A stretch of DNA of 64,000 nt from Borreliella californiensis (lineage in GTDB: Bacteria > Spirochaetota > Spirochaetia > Borreliales > Borreliaceae), in contig NZ_JACHFB010000001.1 of NCBI RefSeq assembly GCF_014205885.1, positions 310,001 to 374,000 of the forward strand. The letters run 5' to 3'. Position numbers and translations under genes: made by a program. Below are positions 9,623 to 18,940 of the stretch, one piece after another. Below the pieces are notes generated by a model. That model was not told the origin of the DNA, ran no database searches, and saw nothing but the letters and a program-made list of their open reading frames with translations. Positions within the stretch are counted from its first letter, which is position 1. Every line of letters begins with the position of its first letter.

Positions 9623-11054
9623 GACATTAATTTTGCTATTTTTATTTACAAAACTTTCTTTTATTCAAGCTCAAGTAAATCAAATATTAACAGAAATTAC
9701 TCCCTTAACTATTTTAAGTAAAAATGGAAAAGGAAGTATTTATTTAAAAGTCAGCAAATCTTCTGATTATATTTTAACCCTAGATAAGAGTTCAAATTCC
9801 GATTTTGTTTTTAAAATTTATGATATTTCAAATAAAAAATATATAACTGATAAAGTAAAAAGAAGAGATTTTAAAATAAGATTAAATAAAAATTTTCTTT
9901 ATGCAATAATATACGTTGGTACTAAAAATGAAAATATAAAGTTTTCGCTTACAGATTTAGATTTTTCAATTTTAAGTAGCGATTTCATGAAAGCTAAAAC
10001 ATCTAAGATTGAAAAAGAAGATTTATTTTTTACTTTAAAAGATTTGCCTGTTTTAAATTTAACCACCAAGCTTAAAAAGTATGTATTAAGGATTTATAAA
10101 AGCAATATTTATATTGCCTATCAATTAGAAAATAGCGATGACATTAAAGTTGCTGAGTTTATTGAGGATGTTGGTTGGTTTAATCTTGATTCATCTGTTA
10201 ATGGGAATATTACTAACATAGTTAATTTTGATTTTTCAATTAATTCGAAAGGAAATTTATATATTGCTTTTGTTACGAAATCAGGACCCGATTTTGCCAG
10301 TGAGCTTATAGTTAAAAAATTTAATAGTAGAAAATGGATTGATATTAGTCCTGGTCACATAGAAAATTTTGGATCTTTATTAAATATTAGCATTGATTTA
10401 AAAGATAGGCTTTATTTAGCATATTTAAGAGAAATTAGAGGTGAATATAAAATAAATTTAATCTCGAATATGGGCTACGGAAGTATTTGGACTGATGTAA
10501 TACATGCTTATTTAAGCAAAGGTGATTCTAATGTTAATTCATCAAGCATTGGGCTAATATCTGAACCTTTTTTGGGTATTTTTTATAATTATAGGTCAAA
10601 TAATGAGATTAAATCTGAGTTTGTTGTAAACAACGAGAATACTTGGGTAAATGCAAATATTCCTTCTGTTTATATGGCTAATTTTATTAAAGGCTTTTTT
10701 GATTCTAATCTTAATCAAATAATTATGAGTTTTGTTTCTGAAAATAGACCTATTGTAAATATCTGTCCTTTGAAAAGTAGTAGGTGGATTAATATAAGTC
10801 CTAATGTTGAAATGGAAGGTTCAAGTGCTGATATTGGGCTTTATAAAAATAATTTGTTTTTAGCTTTTGAAGACAATAATAATGTAAGATTAATTTATTT
10901 TAAGAATAAAAATTGGTATTTTTTAAATAAGTTGGAGAATTTTAAAAGTGATGTTAATAGTCCCCAGATTGGAATTTATAGCAATCAAGGGATTGTAGTC
11001 TCTACTTTAAATTCTAATTCCAATGAATTATTTTTTACTTTGGTTTGCCAATGA
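9609..11054 (+). CDS. Exported protein of unknown function, probable beta-propeller
   Basis: I do not recognise a named family. The 481-residue product starts with a clear signal peptide (MKISKTLILLFLFTKLSFIQA, cleavage after about residue 21), with no lipobox cysteine, so it is probably periplasmic or surface-exposed. The rest is beta-rich. Spaced aromatic blocks such as NIYIAYQL, NLYIAFVTK, RLYLAYLRE and NLFLAFEDN, about 50-70 residues apart, look like blades of a beta-propeller. It overlaps pgsA by 14 bases and so is probably co-translated. Its 3' end overlaps the convergent CYTH gene by 27 bases. Confidence 0.75.
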   Translation: MKISKTLILLFLFTKLSFIQAQVNQILTEITPLTILSKNGKGSIYLKVSKSSDYILTLDKSSNSDFVFKIYDISNKKYITDKVKRRDFKIRLNKNFLYAIIYVGTKNENIKFSLTDLDFSILSSDFMKAKTSKIEKEDLFFTLKDLPVLNLTTKLKKYVLRIYKSNIYIAYQLENSDDIKVAEFIEDVGWFNLDSSVNGNITNIVNFDFSINSKGNLYIAFVTKSGPDFASELIVKKFNSRKWIDISPGHIENFGSLLNISIDLKDRLYLAYLREIRGEYKINLISNMGYGSIWTDVIHAYLSKGDSNVNSSSIGLISEPFLGIFYNYRSNNEIKSEFVVNNENTWVNANIPSVYMANFIKGFFDSNLNQIIMSFVSENRPIVNICPLKSSRWINISPNVEMEGSSADIGLYKNNLFLAFEDNNNVRLIYFKNKNWYFLNKLENFKSDVNSPQIGIYSNQGIVVSTLNSNSNELFFTLVCQ

Positions 11055-11561
11055 GAGTAATTCAGAGTAGGGTCTAGTTTCAAGATTTTCTTTTAATCCA
11101 AATTGATCTATGATGTTATCAATTTCTTTTTTTGCCAAGTCTATATCATTTTGATTGTTAATTATTTTTTCTATTTCTAAGAAAAATCCAAGATTTTTAA
11201 TTTCGTTTATTTCTACATTTAAATTATTAGTTTTATAAATTAAACTTTTTTTTATCTTTTTGAATAGCTTTTTAAATTTGAGCTCTTTTATAAGGATTAA
11301 AAAATTGTTAATACTATCTATTTTGAATTCTACCTCTTTATTAATTTCTATAGCATTGTTGTTGTCTAATATTTTTTTTTTAAATGTAACAATTTTTTCT
11401 AGAGTATTTAATTTTCTTATTCTTATAATTTTTTTTTGGTTTGAGTAATAGATATCAGTTTTTATTTCTTCTTTAATAAACTTAAATTTTTTATTTGCTA
11501 GCTTAATAATTCTTTTCAATTCTTTTGGAGGAATAAATGCTTTTGATTCTATTTCAAACAT
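11028..11561 (-). CDS. cyaB: CYTH-domain protein, class IV adenylate cyclase-like
   Basis: The 177-residue product opens with the EIESKAF form of the ExExK motif that defines CYTH proteins. It continues with alternating charged strands (DIYYSNQKKIIRIRKL, EKIVTFKKK, EINKEVEF) that line the triphosphate tunnel. Members are class IV adenylate cyclases, thiamine triphosphatases or inorganic triphosphatases. The CyaB-type cyclase is the usual annotation in Borrelia, but the sequence alone does not decide between them. The gene runs against the preceding exported-protein gene, with a 27-base overlap of the two 3' ends. Confidence 0.85.
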   Translation of the reverse strand: MFEIESKAFIPPKELKRIIKLANKKFKFIKEEIKTDIYYSNQKKIIRIRKLNTLEKIVTFKKKILDNNNAIEINKEVEFKIDSINNFLILIKELKFKKLFKKIKKSLIYKTNNLNVEINEIKNLGFFLEIEKIINNQNDIDLAKKEIDNIIDQFGLKENLETRPYSELLSLANQSKK

Positions 11562-11657
11562 ATATTAAAAATAATGTAATTATGATAATATTTCAATGTT
11601 AAAATATTATGCTATATAAGATAGATTTTTAATAATTTAAACAACTTTTTGTATTAT

Positions 11658-12980
11658 ATGTTGAAATTTGAATTTAGCGATAGGTTTTTACTTTTTAGTT
11701 ATTTTGTTTTAATTATGTTTATAGGCTCTCTTTTGTTAATGTTGCCTATTTCCTGGGAAGGAGATAGCAAATTGGCATACATTGATGCTCTTTTTACTGC
11801 TGTTTCTGCTGTAAGTATTACAGGTCTTATAACGGTTAAAATGGAAGGTTTTTCTACTTTTGGATTTATTTTAATAATGTTGCTAATCCAGCTTGGGGGC
11901 CTTGGATTTATAAGTATTACTACTTTTTATTTGCTTATACCTAAAAAGAAAATGAATTTAACAGATGCAAGAATAATAAAACAGTATTCCCTTTCAAATA
12001 TAGAATATAATCCTATTAGAATTTTAAAAAGCATATTGTTTATAACTTTTTCAATTGAAATGATAGGTTTAATATTAATACTTATTTTTTTTAAACTTAG
12101 AGGAGTTAATATTTCATTCTTAGAGGCTTTATTTACTACAATTTCTGCTTTTTGTAATGCGGGTTTTTCAATGCACTCTGAGAGTATTTATGCATGGCGA
12201 GATGTTCCTGAAGCTATAGTTGTGGTTTCTATTTTAATAATTTGTGGTGGACTTGGGTTTATGGTCTATAGGGATGTAAATAATACTATTAAGAACAAGA
12301 AAAAACTATCGCTTCACGCCAAAATAGTTTTTTCTTTAAGTTTTGTTTTAATTATAATAGGTGCAATTTTATTTTTTTTTACAGAGATGTATAAATTGAA
12401 AGATGGTTATTCAATGAGTACTTTAATATTTAATTCAATTTTTTATTCGATTAGTACTAGAACAGCTGGTTTTAATTATCTTGATAATTCTTTAATAAGT
12501 GGAAGAACTCAAATAGTTTCTTTACCATTTATGTTTATTGGTGGTGCCCCCGGATCAACTGCAGGAGGAATTAAGATTACAACATTTTTTTTAATTATAT
12601 TAGCTGTTGTTAAAAATCAAAACGGCAATGGATATATTATTGGGTCTTACAAGGTTTCAATAGATAGTATAAGATTTGCACTTTTATTTTTTGCAAGAGC
12701 TATTTTTATTTTGAGTTTTTCCTTTTTTATGTTGCTTTTTTTTGAGGGAGGATCTGGCAAATGGAAAGTTATTGATTTGGGTTATGAAGTATTTTCTGCT
12801 TTTGGAACGGTTGGTCTTTCGGTTGGAGTAACTCAGGATTTGTCATTTTTTGGGAAAGTCATTATAATTTTTACTATGTTTGCAGGACGAATAGGACTTT
12901 TTTCAATGGCTGTTTTTGTTTCAAGAAAGTCACGTTTTGAAGAATTTACAAGGCCAAGGCAAGATATTTTGGTTGGTTGA
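11658..12980 (+). CDS. ktrB: KtrB/TrkH-type potassium transporter, membrane subunit
   Basis: The integral subunit of a K+ uptake system. About 440 residues with four pseudo-repeated M1-P-M2 units. The selectivity-filter-like P-loops are visible as AVSAVSITGL, TISAFCNAGFS, STRTAGFN and FGTVGLSVG, each with the key glycine, and GGAPGSTAGGIK is also typical of the family. A TTG at 11649 is in frame, but ATG 11658 looks more natural; no clear ribosome site supports either. ktrA follows directly, and the two stop/start regions almost touch, as expected for a KtrAB complex. Confidence 0.94.
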   Translation: MLKFEFSDRFLLFSYFVLIMFIGSLLLMLPISWEGDSKLAYIDALFTAVSAVSITGLITVKMEGFSTFGFILIMLLIQLGGLGFISITTFYLLIPKKKMNLTDARIIKQYSLSNIEYNPIRILKSILFITFSIEMIGLILILIFFKLRGVNISFLEALFTTISAFCNAGFSMHSESIYAWRDVPEAIVVVSILIICGGLGFMVYRDVNNTIKNKKKLSLHAKIVFSLSFVLIIIGAILFFFTEMYKLKDGYSMSTLIFNSIFYSISTRTAGFNYLDNSLISGRTQIVSLPFMFIGGAPGSTAGGIKITTFFLIILAVVKNQNGNGYIIGSYKVSIDSIRFALLFFARAIFILSFSFFMLLFFEGGSGKWKVIDLGYEVFSAFGTVGLSVGVTQDLSFFGKVIIIFTMFAGRIGLFSMAVFVSRKSRFEEFTRPRQDILVG

Positions 12981-12985
12981 AGCAT

Positions 12986-13768
12986 ATGAAAACATTTGTT
13001 ATTATTGGACTTAGTAATTTAGGAATTCATTTGCTTGAGGATTTAAGTAGGCTTGATTGTCAAATTATTATTATAGATACATGTAAAGAACTTATTGAAG
13101 AATATGACGTGATATCTACAGAAAGCTTTGTTGTTGAGCAATTCACTAAAAATGCTTTGAAAAGAATAATTCCAGTAGATACAGATGCTGTTGTTATTGA
13201 CTTTGATGATGATCTTGGTAAAAGTGCTCTTGTTACGCACTATTGCAATCTTTTAGGTTTGAAAGAAATATGTGTTAAGACAGAAAATAGGGATGATGCA
13301 GAAATATTAAAAACTCTTGGTGCAACAAAAATTATATTTCCAAGTAAAGATGCTGCAAGAAGACTAACCCCATTATTAGTATCTCCAAATCTTTCAACTT
13401 ATAATATTATTGGGTATGATATTATTGTTGCTGAAACTGTTATTCCTAAAGAATATGTTGGTAAAACTCTTTTTGAAGCTGATCTGAGAAGAGAATGTGG
13501 GATTACAGTTATTGCTGTTAGAAATTTAAGTAATTCTAGGTATGAATTTGTTGATGGGGATTATTTTTTTTTAAAAGATGATAAAATTGTAATTTGCGGG
13601 AAACCAGATAGTATTGAAAATTTTACAAACAATAAAGATTTGATTAAAGATTTAATTTCAGGCTCTAAAGAAGATGAAAATTTAAATAAAGATGCTGAAA
13701 AGAAATCTAGATTTTTAGGGATTTTTAATTTTATGAAAATTTTTAAAAAAGATCATAAGGATAATTAG
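12986..13768 (+). CDS. ktrA: KtrA, nucleotide-binding regulatory subunit of K+ uptake
   Basis: KtrA forms a cytoplasmic ring under KtrB that gates K+ flow in response to bound ATP/ADP or NAD(H). The 260-residue product has an RCK_N Rossmann domain (G-L-S-N-L-G at residues 9-14, with an acidic residue ending strand 2 in IIIDT) and an RCK_C domain from about 130 (VIPKEYVGKTLFEADLR). A lysine-rich tail of about 45 residues follows. A TTG at 12977 overlaps the ktrB stop and is in frame; I prefer ATG 12986. The next gene begins 9 bases later. Confidence 0.92.
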   Translation: MKTFVIIGLSNLGIHLLEDLSRLDCQIIIIDTCKELIEEYDVISTESFVVEQFTKNALKRIIPVDTDAVVIDFDDDLGKSALVTHYCNLLGLKEICVKTENRDDAEILKTLGATKIIFPSKDAARRLTPLLVSPNLSTYNIIGYDIIVAETVIPKEYVGKTLFEADLRRECGITVIAVRNLSNSRYEFVDGDYFFLKDDKIVICGKPDSIENFTNNKDLIKDLISGSKEDENLNKDAEKKSRFLGIFNFMKIFKKDHKDN

Positions 13769-13777
13769 GGTTTAAGA

Positions 13778-14749
13778 ATGGCTAAAATTATTCCTGTAGC
13801 AAGTGGCAAAGGTGGTGTTGGAAAAACATCTTTTGTTGCAAATGTTGGTTATAAGCTTTCTAGTTTAGGTAAAACTGTAATACTTGTTGACCTTGATCTT
13901 GGTGGCTCTAACCTACATACGTGCTTGGGAGTTAAAAATAAGGGCGTGGGCATTGGTTCTTTTATTAATAAAAAGAATAAAAATTTTTCAGATTTAGTAT
14001 GCAAAACATCTTATGATAAACTTTATCTTATTCCAGGCGATGCTCTTTATACAGGAACAGCCAATCTTCCTTTTCCTATTAAGAAAAAGATTATAGAATC
14101 CATTCAAAAAGATCTTATTGCTGATTTTATTTTTTTAGATTTAGGATCTGGAACTTCTTATAATACAATAGATTTCTATTTGGCATCTTATAGTGGTGTA
14201 ATTGTTACAATCCCAGAAACCCCTTCCATACTTAACGCTTATTCTTTTTTAAAGAATGCCCTTTATCGTCTTTTATATTTGGGATTTCCTCAAAAAAGCC
14301 CTGAAAGGGATTATATTAGTAATTTTTTTAAAGATAAGATTGAGGGGACAAACCTTGGTTTTAAAGATTTGGTTGTTGGGATTGAGCTTATTTCTTTGAG
14401 TTCTTCTTTGAAAGTTAAGAGGATGATGAATAATTTTTATCCTAGAGTGGTGTTAAATAGAATAGAAACTAGCGAAGAGATTGCTATGTGTGAAAATTTG
14501 ATTAATGTTGTTAAGAATAATATTAATATACCAATAGAGTTTATAGGTTTTGTACCTTTTGCAAGAAGCTTTAGAGAGGCTATTAACAATAGAGTGCCAT
14601 TTGTTGATTTTGAGAAAAATTCAAAGTTGAATAAATATTTTGAATTCATAGCTGGTAATTTAATTAAATCTCCTATTGAAGGGTCTCCTTATATTTACGA
14701 TGACATATACGATATGATTAAAGATCAAAGTCGATTTATTAGAAAATAA
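13778..14749 (+). CDS. MinD/ParA-family ATPase (YlxH/FlhG-like)
   Basis: A deviant Walker A ATPase of the MinD/Mrp/FlhG group, 323 residues. GKGGVGKTS lies near residues 9-17, VDLDLGGSNLHTCLG follows (switch I region), and IFLDLGSGTSY is the switch II/Walker B area. These proteins cycle between nucleotide states to position complexes on membrane or DNA; family members place flagella, septa or cargo. There is no obvious C-terminal amphipathic helix like that of MinD. It lies between ktrA and phosphofructokinase with short gaps. Borrelia has several paralogues, so the exact cargo is unknown. Confidence 0.88.
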   Translation: MAKIIPVASGKGGVGKTSFVANVGYKLSSLGKTVILVDLDLGGSNLHTCLGVKNKGVGIGSFINKKNKNFSDLVCKTSYDKLYLIPGDALYTGTANLPFPIKKKIIESIQKDLIADFIFLDLGSGTSYNTIDFYLASYSGVIVTIPETPSILNAYSFLKNALYRLLYLGFPQKSPERDYISNFFKDKIEGTNLGFKDLVVGIELISLSSSLKVKRMMNNFYPRVVLNRIETSEEIAMCENLINVVKNNINIPIEFIGFVPFARSFREAINNRVPFVDFEKNSKLNKYFEFIAGNLIKSPIEGSPYIYDDIYDMIKDQSRFIRK

Positions 14750-14779
14750 TTAGGCTATAATTCTATAAAGGAGTATTTG

Positions 14780-16123
14780 GTGTATAGAATTAAAAATGAA
14801 AATTTAGATTTTAAAATAGATAGCTTGGGAGAATGCAAACAAAACAATCCTTTGATTGATTTTTATGCTAGTGAGGGTTCTTCACATTTTGTTAATGAAA
14901 AAAATAAAATCAAGTTTAGTGTATATAGGAATGAGGACAAGGGAGATAGATATGAAGATGTTCTTTTAGAAAAAGCAGGACCTAGAGAAAAAATTTATTT
15001 TGTGCCTAGGCATGTTAAAGCGGCTATTACTACTTGTGGTGGGCTTTGTCCCGGCTTTAATGATGTTATTCGGTCTATTGTGCGAACTTTATGGAAAATT
15101 TATGGAGTTCGCAATATTTATGGAGTAAAATTTGGGTATCAAGGGCTTCTTCCTGAGTCAAATTCACCTTTTATTAATCTGAATCCAGATGTTGTTGATG
15201 ATATTAATAAATTTGGAGGCACTATTCTTGGCTCTTCAAGGGGTGGTATTAAACCTGTGGAAATAGTTGATACTTTAGAGAGAATGAACATTAATATGAT
15301 TTTTAACATTGGCGGGGATGGTACTCAAAAGGGGTCTCTTCTTATTGCTGAGGAGATAGAAAAAAGAAATTTAAAAATAGCAGTTGTGGGCATTCCTAAA
15401 ACTGTAGACAATGATTTTATGTTTGTTCAAAAATCTTTTGGATTTGAGACCGCTGTAGAACAAGCTGTTGCAGCTGTTGCTGGCGCTCATTTTGAAGCTA
15501 ATAGCGCTTATAATGGCATTGGACTTGTTAAAGTTATGGGGCGGGATTCTGGCTTTATTGCTGCTCATACTGCGCTTTCTTCTAATGATGTTAATTTTTG
15601 TTTAATTCCAGAGCTTGATTTTGACATAGAAGGTCCTAATGGATTTCTTGTTCATCTTGAAAGACGACTTTTGGAGAAAGAAAGCTTAGAAGAGATTCCT
15701 CATGCAGTAATATTGATAGCAGAAGGAGCAGGTCAAAAATATTTTGATCATTTTCCCAAAAAGAAAGACGATTCTGGGAATTTGCTTTATGAGGATATTG
15801 GACTTTATATTAAAGATAAAATTACAGAATATTTTAAAGCAAAAAACATACAATTTACTCTTAAATACATTGATCCCAGCTATATTATTAGGAGCTCGCC
15901 TGCTAATGCTAGTGATTCGCTTTATTGTGCTAGGCTTGGGTCAAATGCTGTGCATGCTGCAATGGCTGGTAAGACAAAAATGTTGATTAGTTTGTGGAGT
16001 ACAAAATTTGTGCACATACCGATTAAGATGGCAGTAATTGACAGAAATAAGGTTAATCCAAACGGTTCTTTTTGGAGAGATGTTCTTTCAAGTACGGGAC
16101 AACCAATTAGCATGAAGAATTAA
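14780..16123 (+). CDS. pfk: 6-phosphofructokinase (group II, predicted ATP-type)
   Basis: Phosphorylates fructose 6-phosphate to fructose 1,6-bisphosphate, the committing step of glycolysis. The 447-residue protein has the phosphate-donor loop G178-G-D-G-T182 and the P206-K-T-V-D-N-D212 catalytic segment with the proton-abstracting Asp. A Gly in the GGDGT position together with Lys in PKTxDND is the combination seen in group II ATP-using enzymes, whereas PPi-using enzymes have GGDD. I chose GTG 14780 over TTG 14777 because AAAGGAG (14767-14773) is then 6 bases away. Lyme Borrelia carry a second, larger PFK elsewhere, so which one carries glycolytic flux is not settled here. Confidence 0.93.
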   Translation: MYRIKNENLDFKIDSLGECKQNNPLIDFYASEGSSHFVNEKNKIKFSVYRNEDKGDRYEDVLLEKAGPREKIYFVPRHVKAAITTCGGLCPGFNDVIRSIVRTLWKIYGVRNIYGVKFGYQGLLPESNSPFINLNPDVVDDINKFGGTILGSSRGGIKPVEIVDTLERMNINMIFNIGGDGTQKGSLLIAEEIEKRNLKIAVVGIPKTVDNDFMFVQKSFGFETAVEQAVAAVAGAHFEANSAYNGIGLVKVMGRDSGFIAAHTALSSNDVNFCLIPELDFDIEGPNGFLVHLERRLLEKESLEEIPHAVILIAEGAGQKYFDHFPKKKDDSGNLLYEDIGLYIKDKITEYFKAKNIQFTLKYIDPSYIIRSSPANASDSLYCARLGSNAVHAAMAGKTKMLISLWSTKFVHIPIKMAVIDRNKVNPNGSFWRDVLSSTGQPISMKN

Positions 16124-16139
16124 ATTAATTTAATTCTTC
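16114..16139. terminator. Perfect 26-bp palindrome between convergent pfk and cdr
   Basis: A 13-base arm (GAAGAATTAAATT) meets its exact reverse complement with no spacer. It includes the pfk stop codon and ends one base before the last base of the convergent reductase gene. Placement between two converging genes suggests a shared transcription terminator, but there is only a weak T-run on either side. The terminator call is therefore tentative. Confidence 0.5.
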
Positions 16140-17474
16140 CTATTTGGCAGCATTTCCAGCAATATTTAATATATCCCAAGTTCTTGAGAAGGGTGGAGAA
16201 TATGAGAAATCCATCATCCCCAACTCCTTTGTTGTAAGTTTTGAATAGATCGCAATTGCTAAGGCATGAATTCTTATTACGGCTCCATCTTTTCCTATTG
16301 CTTGTGCTCCAAGGATTATTTTGGTATTTTCCTCATAAATTAATTTAATATGAAGATCTTCTTGGCCTGGATAATAATTTGTATGATTTTTATCCTTTAC
16401 AAAAATCGTTTTATATTTTATTTGAAGCTTTTTTGCATCTTTTTCTGTAAGCCCTGTTCTTGCAGCTTCTAAAGATAGTATTTTAATTGAAGCTGAGCCC
16501 AATGTACCTTTAAATGCTATACGATTGCCAGCTAAATTTTCACCAACTATTCTTCCAAGTTTGTTGGCTGTTGTTGCCAGAGGTATGTATTCATTTTTTT
16601 TGCTTGCTATATTATAAATGGTTGCACAATCTCCTGCAGAAAAAATATTTTTTATGCTAGTTTCGCCATACTCATTTACAATTATTGCTCCATTTTCAAT
16701 AGTTTTAAGTTGGTTTTCTAAAAATTCAGTAGCAGGTTTTATTCCTGTAGCAAGTATAACAGCGTCAGCTTGATAAGTGTTTTTGTTTGTTAATACTCCT
16801 TCTACTCTTTTTTCTCCTATTAAACTTTTTACAAATTCATTTGTGTGAAGATCAACTCCCTTTTTTATTAGCTCTTCTTCCATTATTGTAACTATTTCTT
16901 CGTCAAAGGAATCTATTAGTATATGCTTGTCTAGTTGAATTAATCTTACATTTTTTCTTTTATTTTTTGCTGCTTCTACCATTTCAATTCCAATGTATCC
17001 AGCACCAATTATCACTATATTTTTAATTTCTTCTTTATCCATTAAATTTTTTATTTTTTGACCGTCTTCTAAATTTCTTAGCGTATGAAAATTTTTTATA
17101 TTGATATTATTGATTGGTGGGATAATAGGTTTTGCACCAGTTGCTATCATAAGTTGATCGTAAGTATTGTTAAAAATACTTCCTGTTTTTTGGTTTTTTA
17201 TTACAATTATGTTGTTTTTTGCATCTACTTTGATAACTTCGTGGTTAGTTTTAACAGAGATTCCAGTTTTTTCGAATTCTTCTTGTGTTCTTGAGATCAT
17301 TGTATTTGGATTGTCAAAAAATCCCCCTACAAAGTAAGGCAAGCCACAGGTTCCAAAAGATACAATATTTGTTTGTTCATAGATAGTAATGTCTAGTTTT
17401 TTGTTTAAGCGGTTTGCTTTAGCTGCCGCACTAGTTCCTGCTGATGTGCCTCCAATAATTATTATTTTCATCAT
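16140..17474 (-). CDS. cdr: Coenzyme A-disulfide reductase / NAD(P)H oxidase family
   Basis: An FAD- and NAD(P)H-dependent flavoprotein that keeps CoA in its thiol form; Borrelia relies on CoA rather than glutathione as its low-molecular thiol. The 444-residue product has the FAD-binding GGTSAG motif at residues 8-13, the single redox-active Cys43 in SFGTCGLPYF, the NAD-binding GAGYIGIEM near 160, and ATGIKPATEF plus FSAGDCA for the second FAD contact. It is the last gene of a minus-strand run, 11 bases after the TcyP-like transporter. A closely related NADH oxidase activity is possible, since both share this fold and cysteine. Confidence 0.93.
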   Translation of the reverse strand: MMKIIIIGGTSAGTSAAAKANRLNKKLDITIYEQTNIVSFGTCGLPYFVGGFFDNPNTMISRTQEEFEKTGISVKTNHEVIKVDAKNNIIVIKNQKTGSIFNNTYDQLMIATGAKPIIPPINNINIKNFHTLRNLEDGQKIKNLMDKEEIKNIVIIGAGYIGIEMVEAAKNKRKNVRLIQLDKHILIDSFDEEIVTIMEEELIKKGVDLHTNEFVKSLIGEKRVEGVLTNKNTYQADAVILATGIKPATEFLENQLKTIENGAIIVNEYGETSIKNIFSAGDCATIYNIASKKNEYIPLATTANKLGRIVGENLAGNRIAFKGTLGSASIKILSLEAARTGLTEKDAKKLQIKYKTIFVKDKNHTNYYPGQEDLHIKLIYEENTKIILGAQAIGKDGAVIRIHALAIAIYSKLTTKELGMMDFSYSPPFSRTWDILNIAGNAAK

Positions 17475-17485
17475 TGTTTTCCTAT

Positions 17486-18877
17486 TTATTTGGTTACAAG
17501 CTCTTTTTGGTTGTATATATTGTGGTTAAATTGTTTAAGTTGTTTGGCAGATATAACGCCTGCAAGCATTGAACCGCCCACATTAACAGCTGTTCTTCCC
17601 ATGTCAATTAAAGGTTCAACAGATATTACAAGTCCTACCAATCCTACTGGAAAGCTCATTGCTGAGAGTACCATTAATGAAGCTGTTGTTGCACCTCCGC
17701 CAGCACCAGCAGATCCAAATGAAGTTATTATTATTATCCCAAGAAGTGTGAGTATAAATGAAATATCTGTAGGGTTTATTCCTTGAGTTGGCGCTATCAT
17801 TATTGCAAGCATAGCAGGGTGTATTGCTGCACAACCATTTTGCCCAATTGATGTTCCAAAGGAGCTTGATAAATTTGCTATTCCTTCGCTTACTCCCAGG
17901 GTTTTAGTTTGAATTTCTACATTAATAGGGATAGTGGCGGCACTAGACCTAGATATGAATGCAAATGTCAGTGCTGGAGATATTTTTTTTATAAAAGTAA
18001 TTGGGTTTAATTTGTTTATTGCAATTAATGCCATATGCATAAGAAATGTGAGACCTATGGCAATGTAGGAAGCAATTACAAATTCTCCAAGCTTTATTAT
18101 GCTTTTGATTTCGCTGGTTGCTGTAATTTTTGTCATCAAAGCTAATATAGCATAAGGCGTTAGTTTTAAAATTAAAGTTACTATTCCTAATATTGTGTCT
18201 TGAAGAGTTAATATTATTTTTTTAAAAAATTCTATTGATTCTGGTTTTATTTTAGAAGTTTTAAGAGAGGCTATTCCTATGATGGCTGAGAATATCACAA
18301 CTCCGATTGTTGAGTTTTTTCTAAGTCCCGCTAAATCTTCAAATATATTTTGTGGAATAAGCTCTGCGATTTTTTTTGTGATTGGTGTTTGATTTAATAT
18401 TTCAAGGCCTTTTTGCAATTTTTCACTTTGTAAAATTTCTCTGGTTCCCACTTGTAATCCTTCAGCTGTTAACCCAAATATTAAAGCAGTGAAAATGCCA
18501 ATTATGGCAGCAATACCTGCTGTAAATACCAGCGTTAATATTACAAGTATGCTCATTCTTCCAACATCTTTACTGTTGGTTAATTTTATTATTGCAGATA
18601 TTATTGATGTTATTATTAAGGGGATTATAATCATTTTAAGGAGCCTTACGTATCCATCGCCCACAATACTTATCCAATTAATAGTTTCGTTTGTTATTTC
18701 TGAATTTGCGCCATAAAAATATTGGATAGTCATTCCAAATGCTATTCCTATTACTAATGATATAAACACTCTTTTTGTAAAAGAGACATTTTTTCTTTTG
18801 CAAAGATAAACAAAGCTTATTAGAATAAGCATTGTTATGATATTGATCAATGTATATAATATACTTGTTTTGTCCAT
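17486..18877 (-). CDS. Dicarboxylate/amino acid:cation symporter, TcyP-like
   Basis: A secondary transporter of the DAACS (glutamate/dicarboxylate) family with about eight membrane helices and two re-entrant loops; the serine-rich loop is FISRSSAATIPIN and the second hairpin is in the region GSAGAGGGATTAS. Length is 463 residues. The N-terminal part (RKNVSFTKRVF, then GDGYVRLLKMIIIPLI) is closer to the L-cystine symporter TcyP of Bacillus, as I remember it, than to GltP. The next gene is CoA-disulfide reductase, so cystine uptake feeding thiol metabolism is a coherent guess. The usual database name is GltP. Confidence 0.88.
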   Translation of the reverse strand: MDKTSILYTLINIITMLILISFVYLCKRKNVSFTKRVFISLVIGIAFGMTIQYFYGANSEITNETINWISIVGDGYVRLLKMIIIPLIITSIISAIIKLTNSKDVGRMSILVILTLVFTAGIAAIIGIFTALIFGLTAEGLQVGTREILQSEKLQKGLEILNQTPITKKIAELIPQNIFEDLAGLRKNSTIGVVIFSAIIGIASLKTSKIKPESIEFFKKIILTLQDTILGIVTLILKLTPYAILALMTKITATSEIKSIIKLGEFVIASYIAIGLTFLMHMALIAINKLNPITFIKKISPALTFAFISRSSAATIPINVEIQTKTLGVSEGIANLSSSFGTSIGQNGCAAIHPAMLAIMIAPTQGINPTDISFILTLLGIIIITSFGSAGAGGGATTASLMVLSAMSFPVGLVGLVISVEPLIDMGRTAVNVGGSMLAGVISAKQLKQFNHNIYNQKELVTK

Positions 18878-18940
18878 TATTACCTCTTGTATAAGCTTAG
18901 TGCATTCTTTTTAAACTTAAGGTTGTATATTAAAAATTAA

